Position numbers and translations under genes: made by a program | Notes under the pieces: model-generated | Seen by the model: only the letters and a program-made list of their open reading frames with translations | What the model was told of the DNA's origin: nothing | The model's database searches: none | NCBI GenBank assembly: GCA_945861155.1 | Contig: CAMATN010000012.1 | Span: 1-60,102, forward strand | Reading direction: 5' to 3' | DNA length: 60,102 nt | DNA from: Rhizobium sp. Q54 | GTDB lineage: Bacteria; Pseudomonadota; Alphaproteobacteria; ATCC43930; CGMCC-115725 | Part shown: positions 8,370 to 16,070 of the stretch, piece by piece | Layout: the number at the start of each line of letters is the position of its first letter | Numbering within the stretch: position 1 is the stretch's first letter

Positions 8370-9455
8370 ATGCAATACGGCCTTTTTACGATGCCCTCGC
8401 ATCCGCCGGAACGCGGTCTCTACGAGGGTCATCGCTGGGATTTGCAGACGCTCAGATGGGCCGATGAGCTCGGCTTTTCCGAGGCCTGGATCGGCGAGCA
8501 TCACACCGCGCCGTGGGAGCCGCACCCCGCGCCCGATCTGTTGATCGCGCAGGCCCTGATGGAGACCAGCCGGATCCGCCTCGCGCCGGGCGGCTTCCTG
8601 CTGCCCTATCATCACCCGGCCGAGCTGGCCCACCGGGTCGCGATGCTCGATCATCTGGCGCAAGGCAGGCTCAATTTCGGGGTCGCCGCGAGCGGGTTGC
8701 CAAGCGACTGGGCGATGTTCAACGTCGATGGCAACGCCGGACAGCACCGCGAGATGACCCGCGAGGCGCTCGACATCATCCTGAAGCTGTGGACCGCGGA
8801 AGAGCCGTTCGATTATCCGGGCAAATACTGGCACGTGACCCGCACCGGGCCGATGCTGGAAAGCCTGCGGCCGCACATCAAGCCGTTTCAGAAGCTCCAT
8901 CCACCGATCGGCGTCGCCGGCGTCAGCGCCGGCTCGGAAACCTTGAAGCTGGCCGGCGAGCACGGCTTCCTGCCGATGAGCCTCAACCTGAACCCGACCT
9001 ATGTCGCGAGCCATTGGGCCTCGGTCGAGGACGGCGCGCGGCGCAGCGGGAGAACCCCGAGCCGGGCCGATTGGCGCCTGGTGCGCGAGATCTTCGTCGC
9101 CGACAGCGACGAGGAAGCCTGGCGGCTGTCGGTCGGCGGGCAGATGGGCCGGATGATGCGCGAATATTTCCTGCCGCTGCTGACCAATGTCGGGGTCATC
9201 CAGTTCCTGAAGCACGACCCCGAGATCGCCGACAGCGACGTGACCCCGGAATATTGCGCGACGCACAATTGGCTGATCGGCTCGCCGGCGACGGTCGTTC
9301 AGAAGATCGAGCGGATGTACGACGAGGTCGGCGGCTTCGGCCATTTGCTGCTGTTCTGCTTCGATTACAGCGAAAACCCGCAGGCTTGGCACCATTCGAT
9401 GGAGCTGTTGGCCAAGGAAGTGATGCCGAAGGTCGCCCACCTGCTGCCGCGGTAA
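8370..9455 (+). CDS. LLM-class flavin-dependent oxidoreductase
   Basis: The product belongs to the bacterial luciferase-like monooxygenase superfamily: (beta/alpha)8 enzymes that use reduced FMN or F420. The 361-residue protein has the family opening MQYGLFTMPSHPPE, the conserved SEAWIGEHH, and the block GRLNFGVAASGLPSDW. The end reads FGHLLLFCFDYSENPQAWHHSMELLAKEV, cut here as FGHLLLFCFDYSENPQAW. A Shine-Dalgarno AGAGGAG precedes the ATG. The substrate cannot be read from sequence. A second family member follows after a 109-base gap with a paired repeat, so the two may act together, perhaps in degradation of an aromatic, sulfonated or terpenoid compound. Confidence 0.85.
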   Translation: MQYGLFTMPSHPPERGLYEGHRWDLQTLRWADELGFSEAWIGEHHTAPWEPHPAPDLLIAQALMETSRIRLAPGGFLLPYHHPAELAHRVAMLDHLAQGRLNFGVAASGLPSDWAMFNVDGNAGQHREMTREALDIILKLWTAEEPFDYPGKYWHVTRTGPMLESLRPHIKPFQKLHPPIGVAGVSAGSETLKLAGEHGFLPMSLNLNPTYVASHWASVEDGARRSGRTPSRADWRLVREIFVADSDEEAWRLSVGGQMGRMMREYFLPLLTNVGVIQFLKHDPEIADSDVTPEYCATHNWLIGSPATVVQKIERMYDEVGGFGHLLLFCFDYSENPQAWHHSMELLAKEVMPKVAHLLPR

Positions 9456-9471
9456 GGCAAACCAAAAGCGT

Positions 9472-9549
9472 GTAGGGCGGATGAGCGCAGCGTAATCCGC
9501 CGGCTGCCCGCACCGTCATGGCGGATGGCGCTGCGCTTATCCGCCCTAC
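9472..9549. repeat. Paired inverted repeat between the two flavin oxidoreductases
   Basis: The arm TGTAGGGCGGATGAGCGCAG at about 9471-9490, continuing to 9501, is repeated inverted and imperfectly at about 9520-9549, ending CCGCCCTAC. This is a different family from the CCGGCGAAGGCCGG palindromes; a relative occurs at 48821-48874. Confidence 0.75.
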
Positions 9550-9564
9550 GGCAAGGAGATTCCG

Positions 9565-10803
9565 ATGGATGCGTGGTGGCAGTGCGAGGTTCCCTACCCG
9601 TTCGTGCCGCGCGAGGTGCTGGCCGCCGCCCAATCGGTGCGCGGCAGCCTGCCCAACCGCTATTGCGACCCGCGGATCGCCGCCGATCTGTTCGAGGAGG
9701 TCATCGACGAGTTCCTGCTGTGCGACGATCTCGGCATGAACGTGCTGGCGATCGAGCACCATGCCGGGATCAATTCGCTTCTCGGCGCCAACCCGATGCT
9801 GGTCGGCATCCTGGCGCGCCAGACCAAAAAGGTGCGCATCCTGTCGCTCGGGACGCTGGTATCGCTGCGCCCGGACCCGGTGCGGGTCGCCGAGGAATAC
9901 GCCACCGCCGACATCATCTCGCGCGGCCGGCTCGATATCGGCTTTGTCAAATCGGGCGGCACCGAGATGCCCTCGGCCAACGCCAACCCGGTGCGCAACG
10001 AAGAGCGCTATTGGGAAGCGATCGACCTGATTACGAAGGCGCTGTCGACGCATGACGGGCCGTTCAGCTGGGAGGGCAAGCATTTCACGCACCGCCACGT
10101 CAACATCTGGCCGAGGCCCTGGCAGCAGCCGCACCCGCCGATGTGGTCGGCCACCGGCGACCCGAAAAGCGCTGCCGAGGTCGGGCTGCGCGGCATGCGG
10201 CATGTGCTGGTGTTGCGCGGTGTCGAGGGCACGCGCCGCGCGTATCAGGCGCACCGCCAGGCGCGCCGCGATGCCGGATTGCCGCCGGTCACGACCGATA
10301 ATTTTGCTTATGCCGCGTTTGTCTATGTCGGCGACACCGAGGAGGAAGGCAGGCGGGTCGGGAGCAAGCTGCTGTGGTTTCTCAACACCAGCCTCAAATC
10401 GGCGCCGCAGCATTCGCGCTTCATGCCGGGCACCGCCCCGCCCGAGGCCGCGCCGCAGATCTATCGGAATGGCCCGCCGCCCGAGCCGAAGGCCACAGCC
10501 GACGCGCCCACCCTGACCGATGCCGAAAAGGGCGTCGCCCCCTCGGCCGGGCAGAACGCGCGCCGGTTGATGTCGATCGGGGTCGACGAGGCGATGGCGA
10601 TGGGCATCCTGTTCGTCGGCAACCCCGACGGCGTCTATCGCCAGATCATGGATTTCCACGACAAGGTCGGCGGCTTTGGCCATCTGAGCCTGGTCGGCCG
10701 CACCGGCTTCATGACCCACGCCGAATCCGAAAAAAGCATCCGCCTGTTCTCGAAGGAGGTCCTGCCTCGCCTCAAGGAGATCAAGACGGTCGAGGCGGTG
10801 TAA
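9565..10803 (+). CDS. LLM-class flavin-dependent oxidoreductase
   Basis: This is a second luciferase-like monooxygenase of 412 residues. The core reads LAIEHHAGINS near residue 55, then LVSLRPDPVRVAEEYATAD and GRLDIGFVKSGGTEM. A C-terminal FGHLSLVGRTGFMTHAES matches the family close. A Shine-Dalgarno AAGGAG lies 7 bases before the ATG. Compared with its neighbour it carries an extra Pro/Ala-rich segment at about 290-330. It may share the substrate pathway of the upstream paralogue, but no reductase or transporter adjoins the pair, so the role is unassigned. Confidence 0.85.
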   Translation: MDAWWQCEVPYPFVPREVLAAAQSVRGSLPNRYCDPRIAADLFEEVIDEFLLCDDLGMNVLAIEHHAGINSLLGANPMLVGILARQTKKVRILSLGTLVSLRPDPVRVAEEYATADIISRGRLDIGFVKSGGTEMPSANANPVRNEERYWEAIDLITKALSTHDGPFSWEGKHFTHRHVNIWPRPWQQPHPPMWSATGDPKSAAEVGLRGMRHVLVLRGVEGTRRAYQAHRQARRDAGLPPVTTDNFAYAAFVYVGDTEEEGRRVGSKLLWFLNTSLKSAPQHSRFMPGTAPPEAAPQIYRNGPPPEPKATADAPTLTDAEKGVAPSAGQNARRLMSIGVDEAMAMGILFVGNPDGVYRQIMDFHDKVGGFGHLSLVGRTGFMTHAESEKSIRLFSKEVLPRLKEIKTVEAV

Positions 10804-10812
10804 CCTACCAGG

Positions 10813-11211
10813 CTACATCCAGTTCTCGACCTGCAAGCCCGGAATGCGCCCGAACTCCCGAACATTGTTGGTTACCACCGTCAAATCTTCGCTTCGTGCA
10901 TGACCCGCGATCAGCATGTCGTACGGGCCGCAGGCTACGCCGGCACGCGTCAACTCTGCCCGCAGTTGCGCGAAATGGGCAGCGCCACGCATTGTGAACG
11001 GCAGGACCTTAAGGTTGCCCATGAACTCCTCGACAGCGCGCCGATTTTCGACTCGTCTCGAAGACCGCTCGACCCCATAAAACAGCTCGCCAACGGTGAT
11101 CGTGGATATGCAAAGCTCGTCTTCAAGCTGACGGAACTTCTGTCGCACCTCGGCCGGCCGGTTCCGTAGGATGAAGATACAAATATCAGTGTCGAGCATG
11201 TAGCGGAGCAT
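10813..11211 (-). CDS. vapC: VapC-type PIN-domain toxin
   Basis: VapC toxins are Mg-dependent RNases that cleave tRNA or rRNA. The 132-residue protein starts [13 protein letters not shown] and keeps the PIN acidic residues Asp7, Glu42 (in TVGELFYG) and Asp98 (in GPYDMLIAGHA), with Asn115-Asn116 in the VVTNN block. Its ATG overlaps the TGA stop of the upstream antitoxin-like gene as TGATG, the usual coupling in type II toxin-antitoxin operons. All catalytic positions look intact, so activity is expected. Confidence 0.92.
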   Translation of the reverse strand: MLRYMLDTDICIFILRNRPAEVRQKFRQLEDELCISTITVGELFYGVERSSRRVENRRAVEEFMGNLKVLPFTMRGAAHFAQLRAELTRAGVACGPYDMLIAGHARSEDLTVVTNNVREFGRIPGLQVENWM

Positions 11212-11606
11212 CAGAGCGGCTCGCGCTCCTGTGCTGGCGGTTGATCGCGCTCCCGCATGAAGTCATCCGAAACCCTCGGTCCCTTAAGAAAGAAATCGTC
11301 CCACCGACTCCCGACGGACGCCAGTCCTAAATAGGTCCGAGAGAGACTTTTCTTTTCTTCGGGAATTAGATGATCCGCAGCGAGCAATATTTCGGTAACT
11401 TCGCGCGGCAGGACAAACCACGTCGGCATTCCGCGTGAGACAGGGTTTCCTTTCGGGCGCTCGATGTCTCCGTTCCAGCGAGCAGCCAAGCAACGCTCGC
11501 CATCCCATTCCCCCACCGCCAGAGACCAGTCAGGCTGCTCGATCAGGACATCGATGAGAACCCAACGTTCCTTGGGTGATTTTACGTCTTGCGGCCGCAC
11601 CACCAT
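11211..11606 (-). CDS. Chimeric VapB-like antitoxin with atypical N-terminal domain
   Basis: The last 31 residues ([25 protein letters not shown]) match the toxin-wrapping tail of VapB antitoxins. The first roughly 95 residues do not look like the AbrB/SpoVT swapped-hairpin DNA-binding domain VapB normally has. They contain [24 protein letters not shown] and [13 protein letters not shown], which I recall only from uncharacterised proteins. The chosen ATG (11606) has the Shine-Dalgarno GGAGGAG 3 bases upstream. It overlaps vapC by one base. By context it should neutralise VapC; whether it binds DNA is unknown. Confidence 0.75.
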   Translation of the reverse strand: MVVRPQDVKSPKERWVLIDVLIEQPDWSLAVGEWDGERCLAARWNGDIERPKGNPVSRGMPTWFVLPREVTEILLAADHLIPEEKKSLSRTYLGLASVGSRWDDFFLKGPRVSDDFMRERDQPPAQEREPL

Positions 11607-11638
11607 ATGCTCCTCCATATAAGGCTGCATATCTTCAC

Positions 11639-11700
11639 CCACTTCCGAGTGGACCGCAAGTGGCCGCACTCGCGAGGGCCTGAGCACGTGCCCACTTGCG
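11639..11700. promoter_or_regulatory. Inverted repeats between vapB-like and pyrB starts
   Basis: CCACT-N4-AGTGG lies at 11639-11652. A further pair, CGCAAGTGG (11655-11663) and CCACTTGCG (11692-11700), repeats the same core inverted with a 28-base spacer. They sit about 33-95 bases upstream of the antitoxin start and before pyrB. They could be the toxin-antitoxin autoregulatory operator or a pyrB leader structure; the sequence does not decide. Confidence 0.45.
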
Positions 11701-11741
11701 ATCTTGCCCCTACTGGGATGCCTCCCTATAGTCCCGTCCTC

Positions 11742-12695
11742 ATGGGGGAATACAATTTCGGGCATCGGCATCTGCTTGGCATCGAGGGGCTGAGCCGGGA
11801 GGATATCGAGCATGTCCTCGACCTCGCCGACACCTATGTCGAGTTGAGCCGCCAGGCCGACAAGAAGACCGCGCGGCTGCGCGGCCGCACGCTGATCAAC
11901 TGCTTTTTTGAGAATTCGACCCGCACCCGCACCTCGTTCGAGGTCGCCGGCAAGCGGCTCGGGGCCGACGTCATCAACATGGCGGTCGCGGTCTCGTCGA
12001 TGCGCAAGGGCGAGACCTTGATCGACACGGCAATGACCTTGAACGCGATGCACCCCGACGTGCTAGTCGTGCGCCATCCCGAATCGGGCGCGGTGCAGCT
12101 CCTGTCGGAAAAGGTCGATTGCGCGGTCATCAACGCCGGCGACGGCAGCCACGAACACCCGACCCAGGCATTGCTCGACGCGCTGACGATCCGCCAGCGC
12201 AAGGGCCGGCTCGGCGGGCTCACCGTGGCGATCTGCGGCGACGTGCTGCACAGCCGGGTCGCGCGCTCGAACATCGCGCTCCTCAACGTGATGGGCGCGC
12301 GGGTCCGGGTCGTGGCGCCGCGCACGCTTCTGCCGGTCGCGATCGAGCGGCTTGGGGTCGAGGTGTTTCACGACATGAAGGCCGGGCTCAAGGACGTCGA
12401 CATCATCATGATGCTGCGGCTGCAGAGCGAGCGGATGCACGGCTCGTTCATCCCATCGACCCGCGAGTATTTTCATTTCTTCGGGCTCGATTACGAAAAG
12501 CTCAAGCTCGCCAAACCGGACGCGCTGATCATGCATCCCGGGCCGATGAACCGCGGCGTCGAGATCGGCAGCGAGGTCGCCGACGACATCGACAGGAGCC
12601 TCATTCGCCAGCAGGTCGAGATGGGAGTCGCGGTGCGCATGGCCTGCCTCGAGATCATGACCCGCGATCTCGGCAACAATCCGCCGGTCCGGTAA
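11742..12695 (+). CDS. pyrB: Aspartate carbamoyltransferase catalytic subunit
   Basis: PyrB condenses carbamoyl phosphate with aspartate in the second step of pyrimidine synthesis. From the ATG at 11742 the protein has 317 residues, close to the family norm, and starts directly before [11 protein letters not shown]. The carbamoyl-phosphate motif STRTRTS is at 59-65, [10 protein letters not shown] follows, and [10 protein letters not shown] lies near the end. An ATG at 11718 is also possible; neither has a good Shine-Dalgarno. The downstream pyrC-like gene encodes a protein that may be a structural partner rather than an enzyme, as in several bacterial ATCase-pseudo-dihydroorotase complexes. 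Confidence 0.95.
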   Translation: MGEYNFGHRHLLGIEGLSREDIEHVLDLADTYVELSRQADKKTARLRGRTLINCFFENSTRTRTSFEVAGKRLGADVINMAVAVSSMRKGETLIDTAMTLNAMHPDVLVVRHPESGAVQLLSEKVDCAVINAGDGSHEHPTQALLDALTIRQRKGRLGGLTVAICGDVLHSRVARSNIALLNVMGARVRVVAPRTLLPVAIERLGVEVFHDMKAGLKDVDIIMMLRLQSERMHGSFIPSTREYFHFFGLDYEKLKLAKPDALIMHPGPMNRGVEIGSEVADDIDRSLIRQQVEMGVAVRMACLEIMTRDLGNNPPVR

Positions 12696-12727
12696 AGGAC
12701 AGCGGCGGCGATGGTCGTGCCGGCGCA

Positions 12728-12827
12728 AGCCCCCACCCCAACCCTCCCCCGCTTGCGGGGGAGGGAGTTGCATGCAATGTCGTCGATCCCCCTCCCCCGC
12801 AAGCGGGGGAGGGTTGGGGTGGGGGCT
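12728..12827. repeat. Perfect 38-bp inverted repeat between pyrB and the pyrC-like gene
   Basis: Arms 12728-12765 and 12790-12827 are exact inverted copies. Each arm contains its own palindrome, CCTCCCCCGC..GCGGGGGAGG, plus a polypyrimidine flank (CCCCACCCCAACC). The 24-base spacer includes TTGCATGCAA. The right arm runs almost to the pyrC-like GTG at 12833 and probably supplies its G-rich ribosome-binding stretch, so folding of the arm could mask initiation. Confidence 0.9.
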
Positions 12828-12832
12828 GCTGC

Positions 12833-14128
12833 GTGATTGGCATTCGGCGTCTTTACCGCAACGCGCGGCTGCTCGATCCTGATAGCGGCCTCGACGGGCC
12901 GGGCGATCTGCTCGTCGAGGGCGACCGCATCGCGGCGATCGGCCCGACGATCGGCGACGGACTCGGAGCGGATGTCGAAATCGTCGATTGCGCTGGCCTC
13001 TGCCTGGCGCCCGGCCTGGTCGACATGCGGGTGCAGCTGCGCGAGCCCGGCGCCGAGCACATGGAATCGATCGAGAGCGGCGGGCGGGCGGCGGCGGCCG
13101 GCGGGGTCACGACAATCGTGGCGCTGCCCAATACCGAGCCGCCGGTCGATGATGTTTCGGTGGTCGAATTCCTCGCCCGCCGCGCTCGCGAGGCCAAGCT
13201 CGCCAAGATCCACACCTACGCCGCCGCGACGAAGGGCCTTGCCGGCCGCGAGTTGACCGAGATCGGCCTCCTCGCCGCGAACGGCGCGGTCGGGTTTACC
13301 GACGGGGTCAAGGCGGTCGCCGACGCGCTGGTCATGCGCCGGCTGCTGGCATATGCGCGCAGCTTCGACCAGCTGGTGATCCAGCACCCGGAGGAACCCA
13401 GCCTCGCCGGCGCGGGCGAAGTCACCGAAGGCGAAATCGCGACCCGGCTCGGATTGGCCGGGATCACGCCCGCGGCGGAAATCATCATGATCGAGCGCGA
13501 CCTGCGCCTCGTCGCGATCACCGGCGCGCGCTACCACGTCGCGCATGTCTCGACCGCAGCCGGGATCGACGCGATCCGGCAGGCAAAGGCGGCCGGGCTA
13601 CCCGTCACCTGCGACACCGCCCCGCCCTATTTCACCTTGAACGAGACCGCGATCGGCGATTATCGCACCTTCGCCAAGCTGTCGCCGCCGCTGCGCGCCG
13701 AGCCCGACCGCCGCGCCGTCGTCGAGGGCTTGCGCGACGGCACGATCGACGCGATCGCCAGCGACCACGCGCCGTGGGACCAGGATTCGAAGCGCCTGCC
13801 GTTCAGCTCGGCGACCTGCGGGATCGTCGGCCTCGAAACCCTGCTGCCGCTGTCGCTCGAGCTCTACCACAACCGCCACCTGACGCTGATCGAGGTGATG
13901 CGGCGGCTGACCGTCAACCCGGCCCGCATCCTCGGGCTCGAGGTCGGCCGGCTGCGTCCCGGTCTCGCGGCCGATCTGGTCGTGTTCGACCCCGACGCGC
14001 CCTGGCGGATCCGCACCGAAGCGTTCCGCTCCAAATCGAAAAACGCGCCGTTCGACGGCCGCCCGGTGCAGGGTCGGGTCGAGCGCACGGTGGTCGACGG
14101 CCGCGAGATATTCGTGCGGGAGGGATGA
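12833..14128 (+). CDS. pyrC: Dihydroorotase-like protein (probable non-catalytic PyrC/PyrX type)
   Basis: The 431-residue product is a type I dihydroorotase homologue in the amidohydrolase superfamily. The GTG at 12833 gives MIGIRRLYRNARLLDP. The HxH metal motif that normally follows the first beta strand is replaced: GLVDMRVQLREPG has Arg66 and Gln68 where histidines are expected. Later landmarks remain: IQHPEE, HVAHVST and Asp311 in SDHAP. Loss of HxH usually marks the inactive form that stabilises ATCase, and the gene follows pyrB. It may therefore be a pseudo-enzyme, with the true dihydroorotase elsewhere. Other alphaproteobacterial PyrC proteins show the same change, from memory. Confidence 0.85.
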   Translation: MIGIRRLYRNARLLDPDSGLDGPGDLLVEGDRIAAIGPTIGDGLGADVEIVDCAGLCLAPGLVDMRVQLREPGAEHMESIESGGRAAAAGGVTTIVALPNTEPPVDDVSVVEFLARRAREAKLAKIHTYAAATKGLAGRELTEIGLLAANGAVGFTDGVKAVADALVMRRLLAYARSFDQLVIQHPEEPSLAGAGEVTEGEIATRLGLAGITPAAEIIMIERDLRLVAITGARYHVAHVSTAAGIDAIRQAKAAGLPVTCDTAPPYFTLNETAIGDYRTFAKLSPPLRAEPDRRAVVEGLRDGTIDAIASDHAPWDQDSKRLPFSSATCGIVGLETLLPLSLELYHNRHLTLIEVMRRLTVNPARILGLEVGRLRPGLAADLVVFDPDAPWRIRTEAFRSKSKNAPFDGRPVQGRVERTVVDGREIFVREG

Positions 14129-14155
14129 GCGGAATGCCAGCGCCCTCACCTTCAG

Positions 14156-14284
14156 TGTCATCCCGGCGAAAGCCGGGATCCACGGTTTGGCACGCAAAGG
14201 GTTTCCGGTTGATTTCGGCACTCGAAATACCGTCGTTGGTCCGAGTTTGCTGTAAAATGGATCCCGGCTTTCGCCGGGATGACA
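14156..14284. repeat. Paired inverted repeat between the pyrC-like gene and plsY
   Basis: Arms of 27 bases at 14156-14182 and 14258-14284 are inverted copies of the unit containing CATCCCGGCGAAAGCCGGGA. The 75-base spacer is longer than in the other copies of this family. Confidence 0.85.
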
Positions 14285-14303
14285 GCTTTAGTTGCTTCGC
14301 GCC

Positions 14304-14891
14304 ATGACCGGGATGCTCGTCGCGGCGGGAATCGGATATTTTCTCGGCTCGATCCCGTTCGGGCTGTTGCTGACCCGGATTGCCGGGCTCGGCGACATCC
14401 GCCAGGTCGGGTCCGGCAATATCGGCGCGACCAATGTACTGCGCACCGGCAACACGATGCTCGCCGCCCTGACGCTGGTCTGCGACGCATTAAAAGGCGC
14501 CGGCGCGGTATTGATCGGCGGGATGTGGGGCGAATACGCGGCGCTGGCCGCCGGGGCGGCGGTGGTCGTCGGCCATATGTTCCCGGTGTGGCTCGGCTTT
14601 CGCGGCGGCAAGGGGGTGGCGACGGCGCTCGGCGTCCTGAGCATGATCGCCTGGCCGGTGGCGCTCGCCGCCGTCGCGCTGTGGCTGGTGACGGCGCTGT
14701 TGTTCCGTTACGCCTCGCTTGCCGCTCTCGTTGCCGCGGTAGCGAGCGCCGGGGTGGCGGGGTTTGCCATCGAGCATCCCCGCGGCGCGCTGATCGCGCT
14801 GATCGCCATCCTCATCGTGACGCGCCACCGGGAGAACGTCCACCGCCTGCTCGCCGGCACCGAAAGCCGCATCTCCTTCCGCAAAGGCTGA
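14304..14891 (+). CDS. plsY: Glycerol-3-phosphate acyltransferase PlsY
   Basis: PlsY is an inner-membrane enzyme that transfers the acyl chain from acyl phosphate to glycerol-3-phosphate, starting phospholipid synthesis. The protein is about 195 residues with five hydrophobic segments. It carries the three family motifs: GSIPFG..R near the start, GSGNIGATN near residue 38, and GHMFPVWLGFRGGKGVAT near residue 90. The ATG at 14304 is preferred over a TTG 12 bases upstream; the ATG at 14313 is also possible. The stop lies 7 bases before the presumed dprA start. Confidence 0.94.
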   Translation: MTGMLVAAGIGYFLGSIPFGLLLTRIAGLGDIRQVGSGNIGATNVLRTGNTMLAALTLVCDALKGAGAVLIGGMWGEYAALAAGAAVVVGHMFPVWLGFRGGKGVATALGVLSMIAWPVALAAVALWLVTALLFRYASLAALVAAVASAGVAGFAIEHPRGALIALIAILIVTRHRENVHRLLAGTESRISFRKG

Positions 14892-14898
14892 AACCGCC

Positions 14899-16035
14899 CT
14901 GGCCGCGCGCGAACTCGAACCGCAGGAGCGCCTGGACTGGCTGCGCCTGAGCCGGACCGAAACGGTCGGCCCGGTCACGTTTTACGCATTGCTGCGGCGG
15001 TTCGGCTCGGCTCGCGCGGCGCTCGACGCGCTGCCGCGCCTGTCGCGCCCGGTCAAGCCGATGTCCCGGCGCGACGCCGCGGCGGAACTGGCGGCCCTGA
15101 CCCGCATCGGCGGCCGCCTTCTCTGCTGGGGCGAGCCGCTCTATCCGAGCGCCCTCGTCGCGGTCGAGGACGCGCCGCCGGTCTTGAGCATGCTCGGCCG
15201 GACGGAGGTCTTCCTCAGCCCGATCGTGGCCGTGGTCGGCGCGAGGAACGCCTCGGCCAACGGTCGCCGCCTCGCCCGCGATCTTGCCGCCGGATTGGGC
15301 GAAGCGGGCATTGTCGTCGTGTCGGGGCTGGCCCGCGGCATCGACGCGGCGGCGCATATCGGGGCGCTCGACACAGGTTCGGTCGCGATCGTCGCCGGCG
15401 GGGTCGATGTTGTCTATCCCGAAGAGAATCGCGGGCTCTACGACGCGCTCGCGCGGGATGGCGCGATCATCGCCGAATTGCCGCTCGGCAGCGAGCCGCA
15501 GGCCCGCCATTTCCCGCGCCGCAACCGCATCATTTCGGGCGTGGCGCTCGGAATCGTCGTGGTCGAGGCGGCGGCGAAATCGGGCTCGCTGATCACCGCG
15601 CGTTTTGCCCTCGAACAGGGCCGCGAAGTCTTCGCGGTGCCCGGCTCGCCGCTCGACCCGCGCAGCCGCGGCGCCAACGACCTGCTGCGCAACGGCGCGA
15701 CCCTGACCGAAACCGCCGCCGACATCATCGACCAGCTTGGCCCGCTGCTGCAGGGCCGCCCGCCGCCGGGAGTGCCGGCCGCTTCCCGGCAGCCGCGCCT
15801 GAAGCTGGGCCCGCCCCGCCAATTCCCGATGACCGACCCGCTCCCGCTTGCTCCAGGGGGCGAGGACGGCGCGCTTGAGCTGATCGTCGAAAAACTGAGC
15901 CCGACCCCGGTCGCGGTTGACGAACTGGTGCGCCAATGCCAGATGTCTGCCGCGGCGGTCGCCACGCTGCTGCTCGAGCTGGAACTCGCCGGTCGCATCG
16001 AGCGTCATCCCGGCAATCTCGTCTCGCTCCGCTAA
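14899..16035 (+). CDS. dprA: DNA-processing protein DprA
   Basis: DprA protects incoming single-stranded DNA and loads RecA during transformation. The Rossmann-like core has VVGARNASANG, SGLARGIDAAAH and PLGSEPQARHFPRRNRIISG, and a C-terminal winged-helix domain follows at the end. Recognisable N-terminal homology (ERLDWLRLSR, VGPVTFYALLRRFG) lies upstream of the first standard start, a TTG at 14989. In this frame there is no ATG, GTG or TTG between the stop at 14818 and that TTG. I therefore place the start at CTG 14899, giving 378 residues, and flag it as unusual. Initiation at TTG 14989 would delete about 30 conserved residues. Confidence 0.85.
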   Translation: MAARELEPQERLDWLRLSRTETVGPVTFYALLRRFGSARAALDALPRLSRPVKPMSRRDAAAELAALTRIGGRLLCWGEPLYPSALVAVEDAPPVLSMLGRTEVFLSPIVAVVGARNASANGRRLARDLAAGLGEAGIVVVSGLARGIDAAAHIGALDTGSVAIVAGGVDVVYPEENRGLYDALARDGAIIAELPLGSEPQARHFPRRNRIISGVALGIVVVEAAAKSGSLITARFALEQGREVFAVPGSPLDPRSRGANDLLRNGATLTETAADIIDQLGPLLQGRPPPGVPAASRQPRLKLGPPRQFPMTDPLPLAPGGEDGALELIVEKLSPTPVAVDELVRQCQMSAAAVATLLLELELAGRIERHPGNLVSLR

Positions 16036-16070
16036 CTCATCTTTAGCGCTCCGCTTTTTTGAATGTCCGC

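Noticed and set aside
12119-12832. In-frame extension joining pyrB-internal sequence to the pyrC-like protein
   Set aside because: The extension is an alternate frame of pyrB and of the 38-bp repeat; the GTG at 12833 gives the normal family length.
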